From contig NZ_LN850107.1 of NCBI RefSeq assembly GCF_900070365.1, forward strand, positions 4,836,001 through 4,900,000: a stretch of DNA of 64,000 nucleotides. Reading direction: 5' to 3'. Below are positions 52,985 through 63,806 of this stretch, in pieces. How positions within the stretch are numbered: position 1 is the stretch's first letter; each line of letters opens with the position of its first letter. The notes beneath the pieces were generated by a model, which saw only the letters and a program-made list of their open reading frames with translations, had not been told where the DNA came from and searched no databases. The position numbers and the translations under genes are program-made. This DNA is from Alloactinosynnema sp. L-07 (GTDB lineage: Bacteria; Actinomycetota; Actinomycetes; Mycobacteriales; Pseudonocardiaceae).

Positions 52985-53818
52985 TCAGCCCCGTTCGTAG
53001 TCAGCGGCCACCCTGGCGAGGAAGTTCACCGAATCGGTGGACCCCAGCGCGGTCTTCATCAGCCTAGCGGCCCGATCTTGGAACCGGGGTGCGTCCTTGG
53101 GGTCGAGGAAGCCGCGGGCGCCGTCCTGCTCGATGTAGACGATCGGCGTCTCGTCGCGGAATTCGAAGAGCGAGAAGTAGCCAGGGTTGTGATATCCGCC
53201 GTGACGAAACGGGATGACGTGAATGCCGATGTGCGGCAGGTTCGCCCGTTCGATCAGCCAGCGAATCTGACCGGCCATCACGTCATCGCCGCCGAAGCCC
53301 CTGCGGAGCACGGCTTCATCCAAGATCGCGACGTAGTCGGGGCTCACCAGACGGTCCAGGACAGTCTGGCGGTCCAAGCGGGAGGCGATCAGGGATTCAT
53401 GCACCTCGGCGGACGAGTCGCCAAGCGAGGTGACGGCCCTGGCGTAGGCGGGTGTCTGGAGCATGCCAGGCACCACGAATGGGGCGAAGTTGGTGATCGA
53501 CCGAGCGTCGCTCTCGAAGCGGACCAGCGCCTGGAAGAGGTGGCCGAAGTCCTGACCGACCTCCATCCAGGTGGCGGCCTTGATCTCGTCCATCATTGTC
53601 ATGATCCGCTTGCGTTTCTCGCCGACCACGCCATAGATGGCGAGCATTCCCGCCACAGTCGTGACCGTAGGAGTTCGCTTCGCGTTTTCGATTCGGCTCA
53701 GCGACGCCAGCGAGACGTCCAGCTTCTCTTCTACCTCACGCAGTCTGAGACCCGCGCGGTTGCGTGCCGAGGTCAATTCCGTTGCCAGGGCGCGCAACCG
53801 CGCGGAAAGTTCGCTCAT
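52985..53818 (-). CDS. XRE family regulator with DUF5753 domain
   Basis: 277 residues from ATG 53818. The N-terminal helix-turn-helix (about 10-70, LREVEEKLDVSLASLSRIENAKRTPT) is followed by the DUF5753 domain (FAPFVVPGMLQTPAYARAV, ASRLDRQTVLDRL, YVAILDEAVLRR, IHVIPFRHGGY), a presumed effector-sensing part. With the DUF397 gene it forms the WhiJ-like regulatory pair seen many times per actinomycete genome. The target is unknown; pruA lies upstream in the same orientation. A weak promoter (TTGTGC, 17 nt, GACCGT) lies just upstream. Confidence 0.88.
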   Translation of the reverse strand: MSELSARLRALATELTSARNRAGLRLREVEEKLDVSLASLSRIENAKRTPTVTTVAGMLAIYGVVGEKRKRIMTMMDEIKAATWMEVGQDFGHLFQALVRFESDARSITNFAPFVVPGMLQTPAYARAVTSLGDSSAEVHESLIASRLDRQTVLDRLVSPDYVAILDEAVLRRGFGGDDVMAGQIRWLIERANLPHIGIHVIPFRHGGYHNPGYFSLFEFRDETPIVYIEQDGARGFLDPKDAPRFQDRAARLMKTALGSTDSVNFLARVAADYERG

Positions 53819-53886
53819 ACGTTCATGAGATCACGGTCCCGAAAGGCCGCAAGCTGCACAAATGGGTGAGCTGTTCCCGGGGTGAA

Positions 53887-55515
53887 TCAGCCCATGTGCG
53901 GGTAACGGTGATCGGTCGGCGGAACGAAAGTCTCCTTGATCGACCGGGGGCTCACCCACCGCTGCAGGTTGTAGATCGAGCCCGCCTTGTCGTTCGTGCC
54001 CGACGCCCGGCTGCCACCGAACGGCTGCTGTCCGACAACGGCACCCGTGGGCTTGTCGTTGACGTAGAAGTTGCCCGCCGCGAAACGGAGAGCCTTGTGG
54101 GCCTCCTCGACCGCCGCGCGGTCCGTCGCGAACACGGCGCCGGTGAGGGCGTAGGGGGACGAGGTGTCGACCAGTTCGAGGATCTTCGAGTACTCGGCGT
54201 CGTCATAGACGTAGATGGCGAGGATGGGGCCGAAGTACTCGGTGGTGAAGATCTCGTTCAGCGGGTCGGACCCGACCAGCACGGTGGGCTGGACGAAGTA
54301 GCCGACCGAGTCGTCGCAGGTGCCGCCCGCGAGGACCTCGATGGACGAGTCCGCGGCCGCCGCTTCCAGGGCCGCCTTGTGCTTGGCGAACGCGCGGGCG
54401 TCGATCACCGCGCCGCCGAAGTGGGTGAAGTCGGTGACGTCGCCGTAGGACAGCGAGGCCACCGTGTCGGCGACCCGCTCGCGCACGCCGCCCTCCCACA
54501 GGGACCTGGCGATGTAGGCGCGGGAGGCGGCCGAGCACTTCTGGCCCTGGTACTCGAAGGCACCTCGGACCAGGCCGATGGCGACCGCCGCCGGGTCGGC
54601 CGACGGGTGGGCGACGATGAAGTCCTTGCCGCCGGTCTCGCCCACGATGCGCGGGTAGGAGCGGTAGGTGTCGAGGTTGTCGCCGATGAGGCGCCACAGG
54701 GACTTGAACGTGGCCGTGGAGCCGGTGAAATGCAGGCCCGCGAAGCCCGGGTCGGTCATCGCGACCTCGGAGACCACGGCGCCGTGGCCGGTCACCAGGT
54801 TGATGACACCGGCCGGGAGTCCGGCGGCCTCCAGCAGACGCATGGTGTGGTGGGCGGCGAGCTGCTGGGTGGGCGACGGCTTCCAGACGACCGTGTTGCC
54901 CATGAGCGCGGGCGCGGTCGGCAGGTTCCCGGCGATGGCGGTGAAGTTGAACGGGGTGATCGCGGTGACGAAGCCGTCCAGCGGGCGGTGGTCGAACCGG
55001 TTCCACATGCCCGGCGCGGACGAAGGCTGCTCTTCCATCAGCTTGCGGGCGAAGGCCACGTTGTAGCGCCAGAAGTCGATCAGCTCACACGCGCTGTCGA
55101 TCTCGGCCTGCTGAGCCGACTTCGACTGGCCGAGCATGGTGGCGGCGTTGAGCGTGTCGCGCCAGGGGCCCGCCAGGAGGTCGGCGGCGCGCAGCAGGAC
55201 GGCGGCACGCTCGTCGAAGGGGAGTTCGCGCCAGGCGGGGGCGGCCTTCTTCGCGGCGGCGACGGCGTCGGACACGTCGGTGTGGGTGGCCTGGGCGGTC
55301 ACGCCGAGGACGTGGGCGTGGTCGTGCGGCTGGACCACGTCCATGCGCTCGCCAGCGGCCATGCGCTGCTCACCGTTGATCGTCATGGTCAGCTCGACGC
55401 GCTCGGCCTCCAGTTCCGCGATGCGGCGCTGGAGCGACTCACGCTGCGGTGAGCCCGGCGCGTAGGAGTTGATGGGCTCGTTCGACGGCTCTGGAACTGA
55501 CGAAATCGCGTCCAT
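53887..55515 (-). CDS. pruA: L-glutamate gamma-semialdehyde dehydrogenase
   Basis: 542 residues from ATG 55515 (GGGAGG upstream). Aldehyde dehydrogenase superfamily, P5C dehydrogenase type: ITPFNFTAIAGNLPTAPALMGN, HFTGSTATFKSLW (NAD loop), catalytic Glu293 (ETGGKDF) and Cys327 (QGQKCSAASR). It oxidises glutamate semialdehyde from proline to glutamate. In most actinobacteria a monofunctional proline dehydrogenase gene is adjacent; none is next to it here. A perfect palindrome lies about 50 nt upstream. Confidence 0.94.
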   Translation of the reverse strand: MDAISSVPEPSNEPINSYAPGSPQRESLQRRIAELEAERVELTMTINGEQRMAAGERMDVVQPHDHAHVLGVTAQATHTDVSDAVAAAKKAAPAWRELPFDERAAVLLRAADLLAGPWRDTLNAATMLGQSKSAQQAEIDSACELIDFWRYNVAFARKLMEEQPSSAPGMWNRFDHRPLDGFVTAITPFNFTAIAGNLPTAPALMGNTVVWKPSPTQQLAAHHTMRLLEAAGLPAGVINLVTGHGAVVSEVAMTDPGFAGLHFTGSTATFKSLWRLIGDNLDTYRSYPRIVGETGGKDFIVAHPSADPAAVAIGLVRGAFEYQGQKCSAASRAYIARSLWEGGVRERVADTVASLSYGDVTDFTHFGGAVIDARAFAKHKAALEAAAADSSIEVLAGGTCDDSVGYFVQPTVLVGSDPLNEIFTTEYFGPILAIYVYDDAEYSKILELVDTSSPYALTGAVFATDRAAVEEAHKALRFAAGNFYVNDKPTGAVVGQQPFGGSRASGTNDKAGSIYNLQRWVSPRSIKETFVPPTDHRYPHMG

Positions 55516-55563
55516 CGGTGTGGCTCGCCTCCCTGTTGGCGTGGTGAGCCCCGCTTGTGGCCG

Positions 55564-55575
55564 CTCACCCGGGTG
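55564..55575. promoter_or_regulatory. Palindrome upstream of pruA
   Basis: TCACCCGGGTGA is a perfect 12-bp palindrome in the 92-nt gap between the DUF6912 gene and pruA. It could be an operator controlling pruA or part of a terminator for the gene before it. Confidence 0.35.
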
Positions 55576-55607
55576 ACACGCATCCTGTCATGGGATGTTT
55601 CGTCGGC

Positions 55608-56111
55608 CTACATCAGCTCCAGGACAAACGGCAGCTCCTGGACGGCGTACCAGGCCAGTTCGTGGTCCTCGGCGTCCCCGAGGGTGAACTCGGCGTCGGG
55701 ATCGCCCAGGTCAGCGGCATCGACGACGGCGGCGGCGGCGCGCACGGCGTCCTGGGCGTCCTCGGTGTCGAGGTGGATCGCGGCCACGACCTTGAGCGGG
55801 ATCGGGCCCGCGAGCTTGACCACGGCGTAGTCGAGGTCCGACCGCAGCACGGCACCGTCGACGTCGGCGGAGATCACCGCGCGGCGCATGACCGTGTTGG
55901 GATCCTTCTCCAGCTCGGCGTTGAGCAGCCGCAGCGAAGCGCGGGCCGCGTCGAGCATGGCGGCGTACTCCAGTTCCTCGTCGCCGCCGGTCGCGTAGGA
56001 CTCGCGCAGGGCCGGGGTCAGCGCGAACGCGGTGTTGCCCACCGCGACTAGCTCGCCCGCCTCGTTCAGCTCGCGCAGGATGGCCACTGTCGCCGGTACG
56101 TAGACCCTCAA
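55608..56111 (-). CDS. DUF6912 family protein
   Basis: 167 residues. The start is TTG at 56111 (MRVYVPATVAILRELNEAGEL, a conserved N-terminus); no ATG/GTG is in frame nearby, and it lies 4 nt after the WS/DGAT stop, so translation is probably coupled. Conserved parts: NTAFALTPALRESYATGGDEELEYAAMLDAARASLRLL and DAEDHELAWYAVQELPFVLE. The family is actinobacterial, cytosolic and without known function. Confidence 0.75.
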   Translation of the reverse strand: MRVYVPATVAILRELNEAGELVAVGNTAFALTPALRESYATGGDEELEYAAMLDAARASLRLLNAELEKDPNTVMRRAVISADVDGAVLRSDLDYAVVKLAGPIPLKVVAAIHLDTEDAQDAVRAAAAVVDAADLGDPDAEFTLGDAEDHELAWYAVQELPFVLELM

Positions 56112-56115
56112 ATCA

Positions 56116-57501
56116 TCACGCTCTCACTGTCGTCAACAACTCTTCCAAAGACTCTTCCACCATTCTCGCCATCGCGTCGACATCCGCCATCGCAGAGCGG
56201 TCCCCGGTGAGGCCGAAGCAGACGCCACCGTCATAGGACGTCACCCCGATGGCGAGCGCGTGGTTCTTGCCGAGCGGCATCACCGGGAACATCTCGGTCA
56301 TCCGGGCGGGCCCCGCGTAGAGCGGGAACTGCGGGCCGGGGACGTTGGTGACGACCAGGTTGAAGATCCGCTGGGAGAACGACGCCGCCGCCCGCGCGCC
56401 CAGCGAGTGCAGGGTGGGCGGGGCGAATCCGCCGACGCCGAGCAGGGCGCGGGCGGCCATGCCGTCGCCGTGGGCGCGCATGGCGTGGCTGATGTGGTGC
56501 AGCCGGACGAACGGGTTGGGCTCGCCGACCGGCAGGTCGACCAGGTGCGCGCTGACCCGGTTGCCCAGCATGCCGGGCACGGTCCCGTCGTCGTCGCGCA
56601 CGGCCAGCGGGACGAGCGCGCGGACCTTGCTCGACGAGGTCACCTGCTCGCCGCGCGAGAGCAGCCACGCCCGCAGGGCGCCTGCGATGACCGCCAGGAT
56701 GACGTCGTGCACCGTGCCGCCGTGACCGGCGCGGACGCTGCGCAGGTCCTCAAGACGGGTTCGGGCGACCGCGAACAGCCTGGCCTTGCCGACCGGGGCG
56801 TTCAGCGGCCCGCCGGAGGTCGGGTTCGCGGCGATGCCGACCGCCGAGACGACCGCGCCCGCCACCTTCTGCGAGGTGGCCACCACGTCGGTCACCGCGG
56901 ACCGCACGTTCTCCACGATCTCGCGCGGACGCTGGACGGTCTCGGCGAGCGCGTCCATGACCAGCTTGGTCGGGCCCGGCATGCGGCGGGCCAGCCACGG
57001 CTCCTCCGGCGGCGGATCCGCGGCGTGCGGGGACGGGTCGAGGATGATCTGGGCGAAATCGATCGTGCGCACGCCGTCGACCATGGCCTGATGGGTCTTG
57101 GTGACCAGGGCGACCTGGCTGTGCGCGAGGCCCTCGATCAGGTACGCCTCCCACAGCGGGCGGTTCTGGTCGAGCGGCCGGGCCATCAGCCTGCCCACCA
57201 GGTCGAACAGCTGCTCGTCGCTGCCCGGCTTGGGCAGCGCGGAGCGGCGGACGTGGTAGGCCACGTCGAAATGCGGATCATCGACCCAGACCGGGCGGGC
57301 CAGGTGCCCTGGGACGGCGACGACCTTCTGCCGGTAGCGCGGGACCAGCGGCAGCCGGTGCTCGATCAGGGACACGAGCTGGGCGTAGGAGAACCCGGTC
57401 CGCGGCTTCTGGAAGACCGCGACCCCGCCGACGTGCATCGGTGTCGCCTGATCCTCCAGGTAGAGGAAGGACGCGTCGAGGGCGGACAGGCGGTCGGGCA
57501 T
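56116..57501 (-). CDS. Wax ester synthase/diacylglycerol acyltransferase family protein
   Basis: 461 residues, ATG 57501. The WS/DGAT signature opens with RLSALDASFLYLEDQATPMHVGG, and includes RPLWEAYLIEGL, a C-terminal NVPGPQFPLYAGPARMTEMFPVMPL and GVTSYDGGVCFGLTGDRSAM. The catalytic HHxxxDG motif reads HQAMVDG: the second His is Gln. In AtfA that position is important for acyl transfer, so activity or substrate may differ. Normal role: acyl-CoA-dependent formation of triacylglycerol or wax esters at the membrane/lipid droplet. CAGGAT 7 nt upstream suggests a leaderless mRNA. Confidence 0.85.
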   Translation of the reverse strand: MPDRLSALDASFLYLEDQATPMHVGGVAVFQKPRTGFSYAQLVSLIEHRLPLVPRYRQKVVAVPGHLARPVWVDDPHFDVAYHVRRSALPKPGSDEQLFDLVGRLMARPLDQNRPLWEAYLIEGLAHSQVALVTKTHQAMVDGVRTIDFAQIILDPSPHAADPPPEEPWLARRMPGPTKLVMDALAETVQRPREIVENVRSAVTDVVATSQKVAGAVVSAVGIAANPTSGGPLNAPVGKARLFAVARTRLEDLRSVRAGHGGTVHDVILAVIAGALRAWLLSRGEQVTSSSKVRALVPLAVRDDDGTVPGMLGNRVSAHLVDLPVGEPNPFVRLHHISHAMRAHGDGMAARALLGVGGFAPPTLHSLGARAAASFSQRIFNLVVTNVPGPQFPLYAGPARMTEMFPVMPLGKNHALAIGVTSYDGGVCFGLTGDRSAMADVDAMARMVEESLEELLTTVRA

Positions 57502-57545
57502 GCACTCGATCCTGACACATCGCGGTGTCGCGGAGGTGACGTGCG

Positions 57546-58316
57546 ATGCTGCTCGGTGTGGATTCCGCCGCTTCCCCGAAAGACCGCTTCGTCACCGTGT
57601 ACGGCCGCAAGCCCGTGCTGGAGGCACTGGCCGACGACCGGCTGTCGGTCGACAAAGTGATCCTGGCCGACAACGCCCACGGCGCCGCCGCCCGCGAGAT
57701 CCTCGACGCCGCGCGCCACCGCGGTGTTCAGGTCCAGCGCGCGACCGCGCAGCGGGTGAAGGTGCTGGCGGGCAACGGGAAACAGGACCAGGGCGTCCTC
57801 GCCGACGTCGTCGCGCCGCGTATGCGCCTGCTCACCGACGCCCTCGCGGGCCGCTCGGCCCCGCGCTCGGTGCTGCTGCTCGACGGGATCACCACGCCTG
57901 CCAACGTCGGCATGATCCTGCGCACCGCGACCGCGGCCGGACTCGGCGGGATCGTGGTCCCGCGCCGCGGCGTGGCCACGATCGACCCGCTGGTGGTCAA
58001 GGCGTCGGCCGGGGTCGCGTTCACCGCGCCGGTCCTGCGCTGCGTGTCGGCGGCCGACGCGGCGGCGGACCTGCGGTCGGCGGGCTACACGCTGTTCGGA
58101 ATGGACGCGGGCGCGCGTCGCACGGTGTTCGATGTCGAGCTGCCGGAGCGGGTGGCGTTCGTGCTGGGCAGCGAGACCTCCGGGGTGACCGACGGCGTCC
58201 GGCCGCACATCAACCGGTGGGTGTCGATCCCGATGGCGGGCGGGGTGGAGTCGCTGAACGTGGCCAGCGCGGCGGCCGTGCTGTGCTTCGAGCTGGTCCG
58301 CCGCTCACGCGCTTAA
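57546..58316 (+). CDS. SpoU/TrmH family RNA 2'-O-methyltransferase
   Basis: 256 residues from ATG 57546 with GGAGGTGA (57532-57539). SPOUT motifs: 1 (LLDGITTPANVGMILRTATAAGLGGIVV with the catalytic Asn-Arg), 2 (FVLGSETSGVTDGV) and 3 (VSIPMAGGVESLNVASAAAVLCFEL), forming the trefoil-knot SAM site. An N-terminal RNA-binding extension (TVYGRKPVLEALADDRLS) suggests an rRNA or tRNA 2'-O-ribose methyltransferase such as RlmB. The modified nucleotide cannot be determined. It overlaps the convergent HAD gene by 12 nt. Confidence 0.9.
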   Translation: MLLGVDSAASPKDRFVTVYGRKPVLEALADDRLSVDKVILADNAHGAAAREILDAARHRGVQVQRATAQRVKVLAGNGKQDQGVLADVVAPRMRLLTDALAGRSAPRSVLLLDGITTPANVGMILRTATAAGLGGIVVPRRGVATIDPLVVKASAGVAFTAPVLRCVSAADAAADLRSAGYTLFGMDAGARRTVFDVELPERVAFVLGSETSGVTDGVRPHINRWVSIPMAGGVESLNVASAAAVLCFELVRRSRA

Positions 58317-58679
58317 CTTGCGCCCCAGCAGGATCTCCAGTTCGTCCACTGTGGACTCGACGGTGATGTGGTGCACGCCGGTCATGCCCGCCGCCGCCGC
58401 GCCGCGCACGTAGCGGGCGATGTCGTCGACGAAGACACACCGGTCGGGCGTGGTGCCGAGCCGCTCGGCCACGAGGTCGTAGACCGCCTTGTTCGGTTTG
58501 GCCACGCCCACCTCACCGGAGACGACCACAACGTCGAACAGGTCCGGCACCAACGGCCGCCGGTCGGCGTTGGACAGCAGCGCCGTGCGCAGACCGGATC
58601 GACGCGCCGCGCGAACGACCTCGACGATCGCGGGCTCGGTGAACACGCCCGCGTAGTCCACGACCAGCGCCTCGTACAC
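58305..58679 (-). CDS. HAD-like hydrolase, short
   Basis: 124 residues from GTG 58679, with GGAGG 8 nt upstream. HAD motif I reads LVVDYAGVFT: the nucleophile Asp is present, but the second Asp is Ala, as in the DxGGV subgroup. Motif II TALLSNAD, motif III Lys in GVAKPNKAVY and motif IV CVFVDDIARYV are present. It is far shorter than usual (about 200 residues) because the cap domain is missing, so it may be a minimal phosphatase acting on an accessible substrate or a non-catalytic relative. Confidence 0.75.
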   Translation of the reverse strand: MYEALVVDYAGVFTEPAIVEVVRAARRSGLRTALLSNADRRPLVPDLFDVVVVSGEVGVAKPNKAVYDLVAERLGTTPDRCVFVDDIARYVRGAAAAGMTGVHHITVESTVDELEILLGRKLSA

Positions 58680-58702
58680 GCCACCATCCTCCCACTCAGA
58701 CA

Positions 58703-58735
58703 GCAGAGGCCCCGGCTGATCGCCGGGGCCTCTGC
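58703..58735 (-). terminator. Terminator of secA
   Basis: Perfect 14-bp arms GCAGAGGCCCCGGC (58703-58716) and GCCGGGGCCTCTGC (58722-58735), 5-nt loop, located 9 nt after the secA stop. Confidence 0.8.
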
Positions 58736-58744
58736 CACACATCG

Positions 58745-61624
<2,880 letters not shown>

Positions 61625-61682
61625 CCGGACTCGACCTCGCTAGCTGATTGTCGTGCGTCCGCCACGGACGCTCCTGTACGTC

Positions 61683-61712
61683 ATCGTAGGCAACCCGACC
61701 GGTGGCGTGCAG
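61683..61712 (-). promoter_or_regulatory. Possible secA promoter
   Basis: On the minus strand CTGCAC (61712-61707), 18 nt, then TACGAT (61688-61683), giving a leader of about 52 nt to ATG 61624. The -35 is imperfect. Confidence 0.45.
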
Positions 61713-61800
61713 CGACGTGCGTCGGCTGCTCGCGCAGGGTACCGGGGCGGGCAGCACCACAGGACCAACGCATCACCGGGCCACATGGTTCCGCACATGC

Positions 61801-61834
61801 CGGTGCCCCGGGGCCGACACGCCCCGGGGCACCG
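61801..61834 (-). terminator. Terminator of hpf
   Basis: Perfect 13-bp arms CGGTGCCCCGGGG (61801-61813) and CCCCGGGGCACCG (61822-61834), 8-nt loop, 26 nt after the hpf stop. Confidence 0.8.
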
Positions 61835-61859
61835 CATCCGTCATCGTTGGCGGGCTGGG

Positions 61860-62498
61860 TCAGACCAGCTTGATCACGCCATAGTCGAAGCCCCTGCGGC
61901 GGTACACGACGCTGGGCTGCCCGGAGTCCACGTCGGCGAAGAGGTAGAAGTCGTGTCCGACCAGTTCCATCTCGTAGAGGGCCTGGTCGACGGTCATGGG
62001 CTTGGCCGGGTGCTCCTTTTCCCGGACTACGCGACCTGGGAGGTTGTCAGCCTGGTCGTCGGTCCAGCGCTGCTGCTCGGGGAGTTCGGGCATCCCCTCG
62101 AACTCGGGTGCGTCGAGCACCGCGAGCTGTGCGGACCGCCTGCCGTTGACAGCGGCGGTCGCCTCCGCGACGGAGGCCGGGCTGCGTCGCCCGTGGTGGA
62201 CACGCCTGCGGTCATGCAGGCGGCGAAGCCGGTTCTCGAGTTTCGCCACGGCCTGATCGAGCGCGGCGTAGAAGTCGCCCGCGCACGCCTCGGCGCGAAC
62301 GGCGGGGCCGCGGCCCACACCGGTGATCTCGACCCGCTGGCAGTTCTTGAGCTGCCTGCGGTTGGGCTCATGGAACAGCTCCACGTCGAAACGGATGACC
62401 TTGCGGTCGTACCGTTGCATCCGGGTCAGCTTGTCCTCGACGTGCACTCGGTAGTGATCCGGCACCTCGACGTTACGGCCCTTAACCACGATGTCCAT
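61860..62498 (-). CDS. hpf: Long-form ribosome hibernation promoting factor
   Basis: 212 residues from ATG 62498, with GGAGG 8 nt upstream; longer in-frame extension is not conserved-looking. The N-terminal S30AE/RaiA domain (MDIVVKGRNVEVPDHYRVHVEDKLTRMQRY to about 110) binds the 30S decoding region. After a basic linker (RRLHDRRRVHHGRRS), the C-terminal dimerisation domain (VVREKEHPAKPMTVDQALYEMELVGHDFYLFADVDSGQPSVVYRRRGFDYGVIKL) drives 100S formation or, in mycobacteria, simple hibernation. Upstream of secA, as usual. Confidence 0.93.
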   Translation of the reverse strand: MDIVVKGRNVEVPDHYRVHVEDKLTRMQRYDRKVIRFDVELFHEPNRRQLKNCQRVEITGVGRGPAVRAEACAGDFYAALDQAVAKLENRLRRLHDRRRVHHGRRSPASVAEATAAVNGRRSAQLAVLDAPEFEGMPELPEQQRWTDDQADNLPGRVVREKEHPAKPMTVDQALYEMELVGHDFYLFADVDSGQPSVVYRRRGFDYGVIKLV

Positions 62499-62699
62499 AC
62501 ACGAACCTCCCTCGCTGCTTGCGAGCCTTGGATCTCTCCGCCGAAAACATTGGCGGCGCCGGTATGTCTGGGATTCGACGTCCAGAACGGGGCGTGACCT
62601 GGGGAGACTCCGCTCCCGGAGATTCAGCGCTCCACCGGCACCAGGGTCATGGGCGCTTCGCCTCCTCCCTGCCAACGGGAACGTTGATAGTGCGGCACG

Positions 62700-62759
62700 C
62701 TAGTCCGGGTTTCGGTTCCGCAACAGCCCCCGACGCGGGGGACATCTGTTGGGGACTAG
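62700..62759. repeat. Nested inverted repeat in the hpf/comF gap
   Basis: The gap 62499-63008 (510 nt) holds no supportable gene. Within it three nested pairings share one axis: CTAGTCC/GGACTAG (62700-62706, 62753-62759), CAACAG/CTGTTG (62721-62726, 62746-62751) and CCCCC/GGGGG (62727-62731, 62737-62741). It may be a structured hpf leader, an operator or a terminator for comF transcripts. Confidence 0.45.
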
Positions 62760-63008
62760 TTTTCACCGCGCGCGACGACGTCGCAGGTAGCCAAGGCCAT
62801 GCCCCGCGACACGCCCCCGGACGGGTGGCCGAACGTTCACTCAACTGGCGCAATAGCTCCCACTGAGCGGCGTAGGACGATGATGCGAACGGCTTAGTGG
62901 TACCTGCTTCCGATGGAGGAACCGGGTCGCTCGCGTCACGCCGCATACTTGGCCAACGGACGCGGGCGGCTGAGGGTTCCCGAACTCAGGTTCACCCGTG
63001 TGGGTGTA

Positions 63009-63644
63009 TCAGATAGTGGCCGTGAAGCTGACCGCGGCGGCCACTGGTATCCCTGCGGCGGCTAGGGCATCGATGCAGGCGGCCATGGTGGCGCCGGTCG
63101 TGATGACGTCGTCGAGGAGGACGACGGGTGTCCCTGGCGGCGGCTTGCGGACGACCGTGAGCGCGCCGTGGAGGTTCGCGGCACGTTGGATGGGGTTCAG
63201 TCCGGCTGAGTCGCGGGTTCGCCAGGCCATCTTGAGCGCTGGGACCACTTGGGCGGTGATTTGGTGGTTTGTGAGGGCTTTGGCGGTGTGTTCGGCGGCT
63301 CGTGCGATGTGGTTTCCGCCCCTCTTTCGTGCGGCTGACCAGCGGGATGGTGCTGGGACCATGGTTACGTCACGGGTTTCCAGGCGGAGCAGGGCTTTGG
63401 CGAAGTGGGCGCCCATGATGGGGGCTAGTTCTCGTCTGCCGTCTTTGTAGGCGATGACGAAACGTCGGGCTGGGCCGTTGTAGGGAGCTAGTGCGTGGGC
63501 TGGGGGTCGCTTTTCCAGGGCTGCTCGGCGGACGGTGAAGAGGCCGTCGGTGGCGTCGGTGCATGGGGTGCACCAGCGGGTGCCTTGGGTGCGGCAGCCT
63601 GCGCAGAAGCGGGGTAGGAGTAGGTCCAGGAGTGCGTTGAGCAT
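63009..63644 (-). CDS. comF: ComF family phosphoribosyltransferase-like protein
   Basis: 211 residues from ATG 63644 (MLNALLDLLLPRFCAGC, conserved start). An N-terminal zinc finger (FCAGCRTQGTRWCTPC) precedes a type I phosphoribosyltransferase domain with the PRPP loop VVLLDDVITTGATMAA. ComF proteins support natural DNA uptake in Firmicutes and Proteobacteria; in actinobacteria without a visible competence machine their role is unknown. Its codons have more T and A than neighbours (for example runs of GTG/TTT on the opposite strand), a mild compositional difference. Between hpf and lpqB as in M. tuberculosis. Confidence 0.88.
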   Translation of the reverse strand: MLNALLDLLLPRFCAGCRTQGTRWCTPCTDATDGLFTVRRAALEKRPPAHALAPYNGPARRFVIAYKDGRRELAPIMGAHFAKALLRLETRDVTMVPAPSRWSAARKRGGNHIARAAEHTAKALTNHQITAQVVPALKMAWRTRDSAGLNPIQRAANLHGALTVVRKPPPGTPVVLLDDVITTGATMAACIDALAAAGIPVAAAVSFTATI

Positions 63645-63690
63645 GCGTTCAGCGTGCGGGTGGTCACCGACGGTTCTTGGTGTGGGCGGT

Positions 63691-63749
63691 CGGGTTGTCC
63701 ACAGGCGTGCTTGGCGCGGTCGGTTGTCCACAGGCGTTCTTGGCGCGGT
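63691..63749. repeat. Tandem 29-bp repeat with two DnaA-box nonamers
   Basis: Two near-identical copies of a 29-30 bp unit (63691-63720, 63721-63749). Each contains TTGTCCACA (63695-63703 and 63724-63732), the actinobacterial DnaA-box form. They lie in the 162-nt gap between lpqB and comF. Confidence 0.6.
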
Positions 63750-63806
63750 GGGCGCCTGGTTGGGCCCTTGCGTTCTGGGGTGCCGGGGGTGCTGGGGGTG
63801 CTGGCG

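Noticed and set aside
62647..62946. 99-codon minus-strand frame in the hpf/comF gap
   Set aside because: No ribosome binding site and no recognisable features; overlaps the nested inverted repeat.
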